A stretch of DNA of 47,645 bases from an uncultured Campylobacterales bacterium (GTDB taxonomy: Bacteria; Campylobacterota; Campylobacteria; Campylobacterales; Sulfurimonadaceae): the NCBI GenBank assembly GCA_903885085.1, contig CAISHH010000125.1, positions 1 through 47,645 of the forward strand, given 5' to 3'. Below are positions 35,316 through 43,871 of this stretch, in pieces. The position numbers were made by a program, and so were the translations under genes. Positions within the stretch are counted from its first letter, which is position 1, and each line of letters begins with the position of its first letter. Below the pieces are notes generated by a model, which saw only the letters and a program-made list of their open reading frames with translations, was not told where the DNA came from and searched no databases.

Positions 35316-35759
35316 CTATTGTCCACTTGATTTGGCAAGCATATCATAATTTTTCAATACCTTTGAATAGTAATTATTGCCGTTTATTTTTCCATTATAA
35401 CAATTGAGCGTTTTTGAAGTAAATCCGTATTTGCCTATACAGCCTTTTAATACCCAAGCACCCATATAAATATTCACCTTTTCATCAAGAAGCTTATCTA
35501 CGGGAATACCATTTTTTTTCAATGTAGACAAGTGTACAGAGTTTACCTGCATAATGCCATAGTCGCAGGTTCCATTGCTATTTGCACAGTTTACAGCATT
35601 TGGATTTTGTCCAGATTCAGTTTGTGCAATTGCTTTTAAGAGAAGATAATTGATCTCATAAAATTCACCTGCATCTTTATAATTTTGATCATCCGCAACA
35701 GCACTAGAAGAGAATAGAAAGATAGTAAATATGGCAATTAAAAAGTTAAACGATTTCAT
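35316..35759 (-). CDS. Small SLT-domain lytic transglycosylase
   Basis: A 147-residue exported protein. A signal peptide (MKSFNFLIAIFTIFLFSSSAVA) is followed by a compact SLT domain. The catalytic Glu is in AIAQTESGQNPNAVN, with NGTCDYGIMQVNSVHL after it and CYNGK near the end. Size and motifs fit IagB/PilT-like specialised transglycosylases that open the wall for secretion or pilus machines. Four cysteines may form disulphides. No secretion genes are adjacent. Confidence 0.85.
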   Translation of the reverse strand: MKSFNFLIAIFTIFLFSSSAVADDQNYKDAGEFYEINYLLLKAIAQTESGQNPNAVNCANSNGTCDYGIMQVNSVHLSTLKKNGIPVDKLLDEKVNIYMGAWVLKGCIGKYGFTSKTLNCYNGKINGNNYYSKVLKNYDMLAKSSGQ

Positions 35760-35965
35760 ATCATTATTCTAGCACAAATGAACTATATTGTATAAAAATT
35801 AGAAAATTTCTCTGGGAATCTGTACGACATGCAAAAACATATATGTCTTGCAGAAGAAAACCTTACACTCAAATAGGATATATACATGGATAAATTATTT
35901 GGTTAACATAATGTAAATTCTCTTGAAAAATACAAATCTCGTTATTGTCACATCTGTTGTATATT
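35760..35965. other. Intergenic stretch, A/T-rich, no clear gene
   Basis: These 206 bases between the transglycosylase and the TonB receptor hold no convincing gene. The only small frame, ATGCAAAAACAT to TAG near 35830, encodes 15 residues without a ribosome-binding site. No strong hairpin or RNA motif was recognised. Confidence 0.5.
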
Positions 35966-38008
35966 CTAATACTTATACGTCAATGTAAAACGCACTGATC
36001 TAGGCTCTCCGGGATGAACCATATAATCATTAACAGATGCTGACTCGTTTTTAAGCTGTGAAGCATAGTAATATTCTATATCATAACTTTGGACATTAAA
36101 AAGGTTTAACACATCTAATGAAAGATCAAAATTCTTTCCAAGATGGCGTCCAACCTTTAAATTTACCAGAGTTGAAGGTTCTGAACGTATAGAATTATCT
36201 TCTATCAAAGCGCGACTACCAAAATAACGAAGACGCGCACCTCCGAAATAATTTTTATAATCTGTTATCTCAGCACCTATAGATACTGTTTTCTCCATCG
36301 CTTCAGGGACATATGCACCACCTTCTTGCGCGGGATTTCTATAGTGTGCTTGTGAGAGTGTAAAATCTGCATCGATAATACACCAAGGAAAAGGTGTCCA
36401 GTAGTTTGCCCACTCTACTCCTATCCTGCGTGAAGGTCCAGTCGCTTCTGTCGTACCTGAATCTCCTGCAAATACAAGCTCTGAATCACTGTCCATCATC
36501 CACAAAGCCAGTGAACTCTGTAATCCTTGGATCGCTCGCGTTTGTACACCTACTTCCGCTCCAATAGTTTTAACAAGTGGCGTCGCAGCAGTACTAGATG
36601 CCATCACACCTCTAGCATCATTACTATGAAATCCATAACCTGAATTTATAAATAGTTCAGTTTTTTCCCAAGGGCCAAAAATAAAATTGAGCTTTGGGCT
36701 GGTAATAGCTGCAGTCTTAACACCTGAACTCGTAGGATTAGTATAATTTGTCACATCAAAACGATATAAATCTTCTCGAATTCCTCCGATTACGCGAACT
36801 TTATCAGCTAGAGTAAGTTCGTTTTGATAATACAATCCAACACTTGTTTCATTGACTTTATTATAACTCACGGTACTTAGTGCATTACGATTTTGAGTAT
36901 TGTATAGACCTACTCCGTTGATGAAATCATTTCGTACCGCTAAGCCATATGACTCGATGCTATCCATATCAAAGATTTTTTTTATTCTCACTTGAGCGAT
37001 ATTTGCCCCTGAAATGGTTCTTGAATCTTTTTGTTCAAACTGATCGCCTTGAGTAGGATTGTTCATATAATAGGTAAAATTAGAAAAAAGATCTAAACCA
37101 TAATCTATAATATAGGCACTTGCCGTAGTAGTGGCATCATCGCCGTAATGAGTCAGTTTTGCACTAAGACTATATCTATGTGTATTACCGCCATCGCTTG
37201 GATCGAGAGAACCGTATCTGTCTATAGTTCCATCATTAATTGCTCGAAGAGGAACTTGATTTGTCGCATCCCAATCTCCTTTGTAAGCCATCGCACTGAT
37301 CTTATAACTGTTGTGCCCATCATTTTTCGCATAGCTCACTACACCATTAAATCTTTCATATCTTTCAGGATGAGTCCACGGACCGTCGTTATGAAAATAC
37401 TCTAAAGCATAAAGCAATTTACCACCGGCAACATCATAGGAATCAGCATTTAAAACACGTCTATCGCCAAAACTCCCTACTGTCACACTCGAGATACCAT
37501 AAGGAAGCGAATCTACATAACCGATACTCGCACTCCCCGTTGAAGCGAAATCACCTTCACTCGCATAATAAGGCCCTTTTTTATATTTAATATCTGAGAT
37601 TAGTTCAGGTATCAAAAAGTTCAGATCACTATAACCCTGCCCGTGCGCATGTGTTGGAAGATTGATGGGCATATCTTCTAAAGTAGTGTAAAAGTCAGTC
37701 CCATGATCAAGGCTAAAACCACGCAAAAAATATTGATTTGCCTTACCATCGCCGCTATGTTGTGTAACAATAAGTCCCGGAACAGTCTCAAGCACTTCTG
37801 CAGGTCGCAAAAGAGGTCTGTTTGCAATCTGTTTTGCATTTACAGTGCCCTCTGTCGCACTGTCTGATGTATCAAAAGTATCGGCATTCGCCTTGGTTGC
37901 ATCCACTGTTATTTGTGGCAGCATTATATCGTTGATTTTTTGCTCTCCGCCAGCATACATAGGTATAGCTGTGACTAACCCAAACATAATCGTAAACTGG
38001 AATTTCAT
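35966..38008 (-). CDS. TonB-dependent outer-membrane receptor, probably for nickel
   Basis: A 680-residue outer-membrane receptor. A signal peptide (MKFQFTIMFGLVTAIPMYAGG) is followed by a plug domain (about 55-180) with LRPAEVLETVPGLIVTQHSGDG and NQYFLRGFSLDHGTDF. A beta barrel follows and ends in the aromatic TLTYKY. The plug has a His-bearing loop (LPTHAHGQG). It faces nikR across 164 bases filled with NikR-like half-sites, so nickel or a nickel chelate is the best guess, as for FrpB4 in Helicobacter. The ribosome-binding site is AAGGAAG. Confidence 0.85.
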   Translation of the reverse strand: MKFQFTIMFGLVTAIPMYAGGEQKINDIMLPQITVDATKANADTFDTSDSATEGTVNAKQIANRPLLRPAEVLETVPGLIVTQHSGDGKANQYFLRGFSLDHGTDFYTTLEDMPINLPTHAHGQGYSDLNFLIPELISDIKYKKGPYYASEGDFASTGSASIGYVDSLPYGISSVTVGSFGDRRVLNADSYDVAGGKLLYALEYFHNDGPWTHPERYERFNGVVSYAKNDGHNSYKISAMAYKGDWDATNQVPLRAINDGTIDRYGSLDPSDGGNTHRYSLSAKLTHYGDDATTTASAYIIDYGLDLFSNFTYYMNNPTQGDQFEQKDSRTISGANIAQVRIKKIFDMDSIESYGLAVRNDFINGVGLYNTQNRNALSTVSYNKVNETSVGLYYQNELTLADKVRVIGGIREDLYRFDVTNYTNPTSSGVKTAAITSPKLNFIFGPWEKTELFINSGYGFHSNDARGVMASSTAATPLVKTIGAEVGVQTRAIQGLQSSLALWMMDSDSELVFAGDSGTTEATGPSRRIGVEWANYWTPFPWCIIDADFTLSQAHYRNPAQEGGAYVPEAMEKTVSIGAEITDYKNYFGGARLRYFGSRALIEDNSIRSEPSTLVNLKVGRHLGKNFDLSLDVLNLFNVQSYDIEYYYASQLKNESASVNDYMVHPGEPRSVRFTLTYKY

Positions 38009-38020
38009 TATACTTCCTTT

Positions 38021-38079
38021 TAATACATTAGTATTATTTATTTTATTTTAGTATTATTCATAACTAATACTAAAATAAA
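38021..38079. promoter_or_regulatory. Candidate NikR operator cluster
   Basis: The region holds a perfect 15-base inverted repeat with an eight-base centre (38042-38056 and 38065-38079; arms contain GTATTA and TAATAC). A further TAATAC-ATTA-GTATTA lies at 38021-38036. TATTA at 38032-38036 and 38052-38056 are 15 bases apart, matching the TRWYA-N15-TRWYA consensus described for Helicobacter pylori NikR. It lies just upstream of the TonB receptor start. Confidence 0.65.
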
Positions 38080-38092
38080 GCTTAAAATGAAC

Positions 38093-38103
38093 GAATATTC
38101 ATT
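38093..38103. repeat. GAATATTCATT element upstream of nikR and the receptor
   Basis: GAATATTCATT followed by TATT lies between the receptor and nikR. The same GAATATTCATT followed by CATT occurs at 45362-45372, upstream of the NicO transporter. Sharing between two nickel-import promoters suggests a common regulator site. Confidence 0.4.
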
Positions 38104-38172
38104 TATTAAGCTATTTAAATTGAATTTTTGATAAAATAATTAAAATTAATATAGTATTGAAGGAAGAATTAA

Positions 38173-38586
38173 ATGGCAAATGATGCAATAATCCGTTTTA
38201 GTATTTCACTCCCTGAAGAGCTTCTTGAATCGCTCGACCATCAGATTATCAACCAAGGTTATGTTTCTCGTTCTGAATTTGTACGTGATTTGATTCGTGA
38301 GCAACTCATTGAAGATCGTTGGAATAGTAGTGAAGAGACAGTTATCGGAGTATTAACGCTTATTTATGATCATCATCAACGTGAACTGCTACAGCGAATG
38401 ACCGATGCACAACACAACACAGATGCGCAAATACTTTGTAATACCCATGTTCATATTGATCATCATAATTGCCTTGAAACTATCATGATCAAAGGTACTC
38501 CGACGCAAGTCGAAGAAGTTGCTAGTAAAATAGGTGGATTAAAAGGGATCAATTTTTCAAAACTTACCAAGACGGCTTCATTTTAA
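38173..38586 (+). CDS. nikR: Nickel-responsive regulator NikR
   Basis: A 137-residue regulator. An N-terminal ribbon-helix-helix (residues 1-45, [29 protein letters not shown]) binds DNA. The C-terminal ACT-like domain binds nickel through His81, His92, His94 and Cys100, with the exact spacing of E. coli NikR (His76, His87, His89, Cys95). It has AAGGAAG as ribosome-binding site. It lies divergent from the TonB receptor and close to hydrogenase genes, so it probably represses nickel uptake when nickel is plentiful and may control its own expression. Confidence 0.95.
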   Translation: MANDAIIRFSISLPEELLESLDHQIINQGYVSRSEFVRDLIREQLIEDRWNSSEETVIGVLTLIYDHHQRELLQRMTDAQHNTDAQILCNTHVHIDHHNCLETIMIKGTPTQVEEVASKIGGLKGINFSKLTKTASF

Positions 38587-38615
38587 AAATTGAAAACATT
38601 ACAAATTTTTATCTC

Positions 38616-39362
38616 CTATTTTACCAAACTCGTTTCCCAGCCATCATACTGACCGTTGTATTCTAAAGACTGTTCGATGAGCTTTAATGTCAGAGTATCT
38701 ATATTATTATAAAACGGAATATCTACGCGATAAAATTTTATTCCGTAGTTTGGTACTTCAACGCTTGGTTCTATATTGTTTAGAATCTTAAAATTCTCAC
38801 TTATGATAAACGCTGAAAATATCTCTCTCTCCGCAGGATTTTTAAAATAACTAGTATGTTCTATCGCCCTTTGCATGGTGAGATTATCCCCTGCTTTAGC
38901 TAGTTCATCGCAAGCATGATGATTATGAATAATTTGCCACTCTGTGTCTGTTGGAAAAAGCAGTTTTTTATACACTTCCCACTCACTATCTACTCGAGAT
39001 CCAAGTTCAAAACTGTAATTTTCAAAATGACTCATCGATCCATTTACGGTATCACTCCACTCAAAATCAAGTTTTAAGTAGTATATAAACGTAATACTGC
39101 CTTGAGAGATAACACGTCCTACATACTGTCCATGACGATATCTCAAACATTCCAGTTCTAAACGGTCTTCAATGAAAGTTATCTCTTCAATCTCATCTTT
39201 TGAGACAAATCCATCCTCAGTCTTCGTGTTGAGTTTGACTTTTACAAAAGCGACATAGCCGTGATCTTCCTGTGAACCATCCTCTGAGACGCTGACGTTT
39301 AAAGAGATCATCGCTGGATGTGCATCGACGATTTTTATATATTCTTCCCAATATCCTTGCAT
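38616..39362 (-). CDS. DUF695-RraB fusion protein at the end of the hyp cluster
   Basis: A 248-residue protein with two parts. The first (about 1-130) resembles DUF695, with WEEYIKIVDAHPAMISLNVS. The second (about 150-248) resembles the RraB family, with YFKNPAEREIFSAFIISENF and the end NGQYDGWETSLVK. RraB inhibits RNase E in E. coli; Campylobacterota usually rely on other RNases, so the role here is unclear. It lies 29 bases after hypA and may be part of the hyp transcript. It converges on nikR. Confidence 0.7.
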   Translation of the reverse strand: MQGYWEEYIKIVDAHPAMISLNVSVSEDGSQEDHGYVAFVKVKLNTKTEDGFVSKDEIEEITFIEDRLELECLRYRHGQYVGRVISQGSITFIYYLKLDFEWSDTVNGSMSHFENYSFELGSRVDSEWEVYKKLLFPTDTEWQIIHNHHACDELAKAGDNLTMQRAIEHTSYFKNPAEREIFSAFIISENFKILNNIEPSVEVPNYGIKFYRVDIPFYNNIDTLTLKLIEQSLEYNGQYDGWETSLVK

Positions 39363-39391
39363 ATTATTATCCTAATTTAAATTTTTTTATC

Positions 39392-39733
39392 TTATTGCAT
39401 CTCTAAGCTCATCAAAAACATATCTTCGCCATCTATCACCTTGACATCTATGCTTTGACACTTTGGACAACAGTATTGAACCTTATCAAGTTCACTTACT
39501 ACTTTACACTCTTGACACTCTATAGTAAGCGGCTGAATATTCAAACTAAATTCCGCCCCATCACACACAGTCGTTTCCTTAAAAGTGTTAAAAGCAGTCT
39601 CCAAAAGATAGGGCTCAATCCCGCTCATCACACCGATCTTCACTACGATTTTAGTTATTTTTTTTGCATTATTGGCTATTGCATGTTCTTCGCACTGCGT
39701 CAATAACGCTTGCACAACACTGTATTCATGCAT
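39392..39733 (-). CDS. hypA: Hydrogenase nickel chaperone HypA
   Basis: A 113-residue nickel metallochaperone that passes nickel, with HypB, to the hydrogenase large subunit. The N-terminal MHE (His2 binds nickel) is intact. The zinc site has two CxxC pairs, CQECKV and CCPKC (about residues 73-94). In Helicobacter HypA also serves urease; no urease genes are seen here. Its start overlaps hypX by eight bases. Confidence 0.94.
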   Translation of the reverse strand: MHEYSVVQALLTQCEEHAIANNAKKITKIVVKIGVMSGIEPYLLETAFNTFKETTVCDGAEFSLNIQPLTIECQECKVVSELDKVQYCCPKCQSIDVKVIDGEDMFLMSLEMQ

Positions 39734-41423
39734 CCTTTTCTCCTTTATAAATTAATCGCTCAGGGGTGCTAAGAGGACATTTTTTATAGACAAAATCTCT
39801 TCTTAGAGAATGAAAACTGCTCTTTTCCTCCCAGAATTGGCTATACATCGTGTTTAGTTCTTCTTTATGCTTTGCCAAAATGAGATCGGTATCTTTTTGC
39901 AATCTTTGTCTTTTTGCATCAAGAAGTTCAAACCATGCATCTTCATCTTCTGCCAAGCTCTGGGCAAAAATATCAAGCTCATCATAAAACGTGTCCGTTT
40001 CTTCGCAAAATACTTCATCCACTAAACCTATTTTTTTCGCTTCTTTGACCGTAAGAGGCAAAGCATTTTCTAAGAGTTCCTCAGCTTTTACTTTTCCCAC
40101 TCTTGCGGGCAGTGTATATGTGTGAAACTCACTGCCGCTAAGTCCTATGGTTTTATAGTGCGGATTTAAGACGACTCCTTCTCTTGCAACTATATAATCA
40201 CAAGCCAAACCTAAAAAGACGCCTCCCGCTCCTGCTCCACTTCTAAAAGCGGCCACTGTCAAAATATCGTCCGACATCAAGACTGAGCGTACCATATCAT
40301 TCATAGCATTGATGTTGCTCCATCCGTCTTCACCCGCTTTTTTGCTATCTTCTAGGATGTTTAGATGAATGCCGTTTGAAAAGAAATCCTTTCCACCCAT
40401 AAGAACGAGCACTTTGCAGCTTTCTTGTAAAAATTCTACGGCATACTTCAGACGAATCGATTGTTCAGAGCTAAAAGCGCCGTTATAAAAGTCAAAATAA
40501 AGATACGCCACTTCACCTTTTATTTCTGTATAAATTTCATAGAATGTTTCTCTATGATTCTCCATGATCAGTGGGATTCTCGACTCTTTTATCCCTTTGA
40601 GTTTCTCTTTTAACACATAAGTTGCAGGCAGTTTAAACTTTAAAACCTCTTTGAGATGCGATATCCATACCGCTCCATCAATTGTTTTGATACACACTGC
40701 ACCGTCTCTTTTGGCAAATATCTCTTTTATCTGTGCATTTTTGGCAAGATTTCTTAGATTTTCATCCTCTTCAAATCCTTCTACATGTACGCCAAACAGA
40801 TAACATTTCACTCCCAACAACTCATCAAGTACTCCGGGAAAACTATCTGAAGCATTGATCTTTTGAATGATCTTTTTCGTAGTATCTTTTTCCCAATCGA
40901 TAGCTCTTTCTAAAGGTGTTATTTTTCTATGCATAGGTGTGGATAACTGTTTGATTGGCTCAAACGAGCTGTTTTGGAGATTTTTTAAAAGTTTTTTGAG
41001 AGCTTTGGATGTCGCCGTGCTTACTTCTTGTCTGTATATAGATGCTTTTTTCGTATCGCGCATAGGAAAGTTTTCCAAAGCATAAATATCTCCGCCATCA
41101 AACTCTGCGTTTGCTCGGATGATACTCACGCCCCACTCATCCTTTTCATCAAAAAGCGCATGTTCGAGAGAATGGGGACCTTTATCTCCTAAAATACCAG
41201 GATGAACGATAAATGTCGGAATGTTTGTATATATTGACTCAGGAATGAATTTCGTTAGATAGGGACAGATAACGATATCTGGATGAAAACTCTTTACTGC
41301 ATTTTGCATCAGTTCATCGTTGATGGCAAATTGTACAGACACAATATATCCGAGCTCTCTCATCTCACAAAAAATCCTCTGCGTTAAAGAGTTGAACACG
41401 GTAGCTATTATAAGAATTCTCAT
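39726..41423 (-). CDS. hypX: Hydrogenase maturation protein HypX/HoxX
   Basis: A 565-residue protein with two halves. The N-terminal half (about 1-270) resembles formyltransferases, with HPDIVICPYLTKFIPE and FIVHPGILGDKGPHSLEHAL, and should bind a formyl-tetrahydrofolate. The C-terminal half (about 285-530) is enoyl-CoA hydratase/isomerase-like, with VLVLMGGKDFFSNGIHLN and SGAGAGGVFLGLACDYIVAREG. HypX makes CO for the NiFe active site from formyl-THF via formyl-CoA, mainly under oxic conditions. It lies between hypE and hypA in one operon. Confidence 0.9.
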   Translation of the reverse strand: MRILIIATVFNSLTQRIFCEMRELGYIVSVQFAINDELMQNAVKSFHPDIVICPYLTKFIPESIYTNIPTFIVHPGILGDKGPHSLEHALFDEKDEWGVSIIRANAEFDGGDIYALENFPMRDTKKASIYRQEVSTATSKALKKLLKNLQNSSFEPIKQLSTPMHRKITPLERAIDWEKDTTKKIIQKINASDSFPGVLDELLGVKCYLFGVHVEGFEEDENLRNLAKNAQIKEIFAKRDGAVCIKTIDGAVWISHLKEVLKFKLPATYVLKEKLKGIKESRIPLIMENHRETFYEIYTEIKGEVAYLYFDFYNGAFSSEQSIRLKYAVEFLQESCKVLVLMGGKDFFSNGIHLNILEDSKKAGEDGWSNINAMNDMVRSVLMSDDILTVAAFRSGAGAGGVFLGLACDYIVAREGVVLNPHYKTIGLSGSEFHTYTLPARVGKVKAEELLENALPLTVKEAKKIGLVDEVFCEETDTFYDELDIFAQSLAEDEDAWFELLDAKRQRLQKDTDLILAKHKEELNTMYSQFWEEKSSFHSLRRDFVYKKCPLSTPERLIYKGEKDA

Positions 41424-41435
41424 CTAATATTGTTC

Positions 41436-42434
41436 CTAACAGATACGCGGAAGTAGTTCGCCTGTAGGCAGGTCTAAAAATCTTTTCGTCCCATATGAGG
41501 AGTTCAAGATCACCTTTGCAATATAAGCATCACTCACCTTCCCTATTGCTACAGCATTTGAAGAGTTTTCAAACTGATGAAGTACTTCAAGCGCTCTTTG
41601 TGCATATTCTTTGGGAATAGCAAGAACAAAAGTACCCTCGTTTGCCAGATTGAGCGGTTCAAATCCAAGCATCTCACAACTTCCATAAACCTCTGAACTT
41701 ACCGGAATAGTTTCTTCATCCACCTCTATACAGATATTGGACTGTTTTGCCCATTCATTTAACACCGCCGCCACACCACCGCGAGTTGCATCTCTCAGAG
41801 CCGTTATCTTTATGCCAGCATCCATCAACGCTTTGACTTGAATATATAAAGACGCACAGTCGCTTTGAAGTGAGGAACCAAAATCCATCCCTTCTCTTGC
41901 CACAAAAATCGTCGCTCCGTGTCTGCCGATGTCTCTTGAAAGTAAGATTACATCATCTTGGGTTATGTTGTTTGAACTGATGCCACGCTGTTGTATCTCG
42001 CCTATGCCAGTGGTGTTTATAAATATCTTGTCTACAGCACCTTTGGGAACTACCTTAGTATCTCCGCTAACTACGATAGCGCCGTTAATTTCTAGTTCTT
42101 TTTTCATAGAACGTACGATATTCTCAAGGTCACGGATGGCAAAACCCTCCTCAATGATAACACTACATGTAAGATATTTTGGCGCGGCGCCCATCATGGC
42201 AAGATCGTTACATGTACCGCAAATTGCAAGTTTTCCTATATCTCCACCGGGAAAAAATATCGGCGAAACAGTAAAAGAATCAGTCGAAAAAGCAAGTGCT
42301 CCGTTATGGATCACCGCCGCATCTTCACTTTTAGAAAGAATCTCATTTTCAAAAGCTTTATAAAATACTTTGGAAATTAGTTCGTTATTTTCTTCTCCGC
42401 CGTTACCATGTGCTAAAGTTACATATTTTGTCAT
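41436..42434 (-). CDS. hypE: Hydrogenase maturation protein HypE
   Basis: A 332-residue enzyme of the AIR-synthase-like (PurM) superfamily. It dehydrates the carbamoyl group placed on its C-terminal Cys by HypF to thiocyanate, the source of the CN ligands. The start LAHGNGGEENNELI, VVSGDTKVVPKG, LRDATRGGVAAVLNE and the terminal PRIC with the acceptor Cys are all present. It overlaps hypD by four bases. Two TACATGTA copies lie 45 bases apart within it. Confidence 0.95.
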   Translation of the reverse strand: MTKYVTLAHGNGGEENNELISKVFYKAFENEILSKSEDAAVIHNGALAFSTDSFTVSPIFFPGGDIGKLAICGTCNDLAMMGAAPKYLTCSVIIEEGFAIRDLENIVRSMKKELEINGAIVVSGDTKVVPKGAVDKIFINTTGIGEIQQRGISSNNITQDDVILLSRDIGRHGATIFVAREGMDFGSSLQSDCASLYIQVKALMDAGIKITALRDATRGGVAAVLNEWAKQSNICIEVDEETIPVSSEVYGSCEMLGFEPLNLANEGTFVLAIPKEYAQRALEVLHQFENSSNAVAIGKVSDAYIAKVILNSSYGTKRFLDLPTGELLPRIC

Positions 42435-43579
42435 TTTAAAAGATTCCCATATTTATAGTATGCCGCACATGCACCCTCACTGCTCACCATACAGCTTCCA
42501 AGCGGAGAACTCGGTTTACATGCCGTGCCAAAGATCGTACACTCAGGCGGATTTGCCATACCGCGAAGAATATCACCGCAGATACAGAGTTTATGATCTT
42601 CTATCTCCTCTTTTGGCAGAATAGCATCATAAATTATTTGCGCGTCAAGTTCACTGTACTCATTTTTGAGTTTGTATCCACTCTCAGGTATATTTCCAAG
42701 ACCGCGCCATTTGAAGAGATCTGCTTTTTCAAAATATTTTTCGACAAGCTGTTGCGCTTTGAGATTACCTTCATATGAAACCAGTCTCTTATATTGGATC
42801 TCCAGCTCACAGCGCTGTTCGTTAAACTGACGCACTAGCATCAAAATGGCTTCCATCACATCTACAGGTTCAAACCCAGAAACGACGACTGGACGGTTAT
42901 ACTCTTTTGGAAACTTCTCATATATTTTCGCGCCCGTAATAACGCTTACATGACTCGGCCCTAAAAATGCATCTATCCTGTTGTTGTAACTATCTACATG
43001 CTCATCACGGCTGTCGATGAGCTCGACCATCACTTCAGGCACCGTCACATGGTTGATATGAAAAAAGATGTTTTTGATGCCGCGTTTTATAACCGTGTCT
43101 ATCAAAGCTACAGTCATAGGCGCTGTCGTCTCAAAACCGATGGCAAAAAATATCACTTTTTTTTCTGGGTTTTCTACAGAGATCTTCAATACATCTAAGG
43201 GCGAATAGACAAAACGTACATCTGCGCCTTTGGCTCTTGCATCTTGCAGAGATCCCTTGCTTCCGGGCACTTTTATCATATCTCCCAAAGTAACAAGAAT
43301 CACATCTTCTTGCTGGCTTAAGATATACGCATGGTCTATGCGTTCTTTTGGCATGATACACACAGGACAGCCCGGACCATGGATAAACTTGATGTTTTGC
43401 GGCATAAGCTGAGGAAGTCCGTATTTCATGATTGAATGCGTATGACCGCCGCAAACTTCCATTATATTTATAGGATGAGGCAATTGTTTTGCTTCTTCAT
43501 TTATGAGTTTTGCAAGCCCTCCGATAACATCAGGATTACGAAATCCATCGTAGAAGTCTTTTAACTGTAACTCACTCAT
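42431..43579 (-). CDS. hypD: Hydrogenase maturation protein HypD
   Basis: A 382-residue iron-sulphur scaffold on which the Fe(CN)2CO unit is built with HypC. The conserved CGGHTH (about residues 42-47), GPGCPVC (about 70-76) and the C-terminal 4Fe-4S ligands (LCICGDILRGMANPPEC through GSCMVSSEGAC) are visible. The length matches the family (about 370-380). It overlaps hypC and hypE by four bases each, so translation is coupled. Confidence 0.96.
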   Translation of the reverse strand: MSELQLKDFYDGFRNPDVIGGLAKLINEEAKQLPHPINIMEVCGGHTHSIMKYGLPQLMPQNIKFIHGPGCPVCIMPKERIDHAYILSQQEDVILVTLGDMIKVPGSKGSLQDARAKGADVRFVYSPLDVLKISVENPEKKVIFFAIGFETTAPMTVALIDTVIKRGIKNIFFHINHVTVPEVMVELIDSRDEHVDSYNNRIDAFLGPSHVSVITGAKIYEKFPKEYNRPVVVSGFEPVDVMEAILMLVRQFNEQRCELEIQYKRLVSYEGNLKAQQLVEKYFEKADLFKWRGLGNIPESGYKLKNEYSELDAQIIYDAILPKEEIEDHKLCICGDILRGMANPPECTIFGTACKPSSPLGSCMVSSEGACAAYYKYGNLLK

Positions 43580-43869
43580 TGTAGAGTCCTGTTTTCACAG
43601 TTATCATCTTCTAAAACGAGCCTTTCACGTTCCTCTTCATCGAGTTTTTCAAGTATCTCGTTGTAAACTTTTAAAGATTCCAGGGCATCCTCTTCATCTA
43701 TCTTGTTCATCACAAAACCTATATGGATTAAAACATAATCGCCAACTTTGACACTGCCCTCTTCGACAAGATCCAGACCCGCTTTTCTTGTCACTCCCAT
43801 GGTATCCACCACCGCAAGATTCAACTCTTGATTGATTTCTACGACTTTACTCGGAATAGATAAACACAT
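43576..43869 (-). CDS. hypC: Hydrogenase maturation chaperone HypC
   Basis: A 97-residue chaperone. The N-terminal MCLSIPSKV has the essential Cys2, which binds the iron centre in the HypC-HypD complex. GDYVLIHIGFVMNKIDEEDA is the second conserved segment. It then escorts the iron unit to the hydrogenase large subunit. It lies two bases after hypB and overlaps hypD by four. Confidence 0.95.
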   Translation of the reverse strand: MCLSIPSKVVEINQELNLAVVDTMGVTRKAGLDLVEEGSVKVGDYVLIHIGFVMNKIDEEDALESLKVYNEILEKLDEEERERLVLEDDNCENRTLQ

Positions 43870-43871
43870 AA

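Noticed and set aside
35829-35876. 15-codon frame in the gap before the TonB receptor
   Set aside because: It has no ribosome-binding site, is very short and has no recognisable character.
43131-43454. 107-residue frame inside hypD
   Set aside because: It lies entirely within hypD in another frame on the same strand, has no ribosome-binding site and shows no domain.
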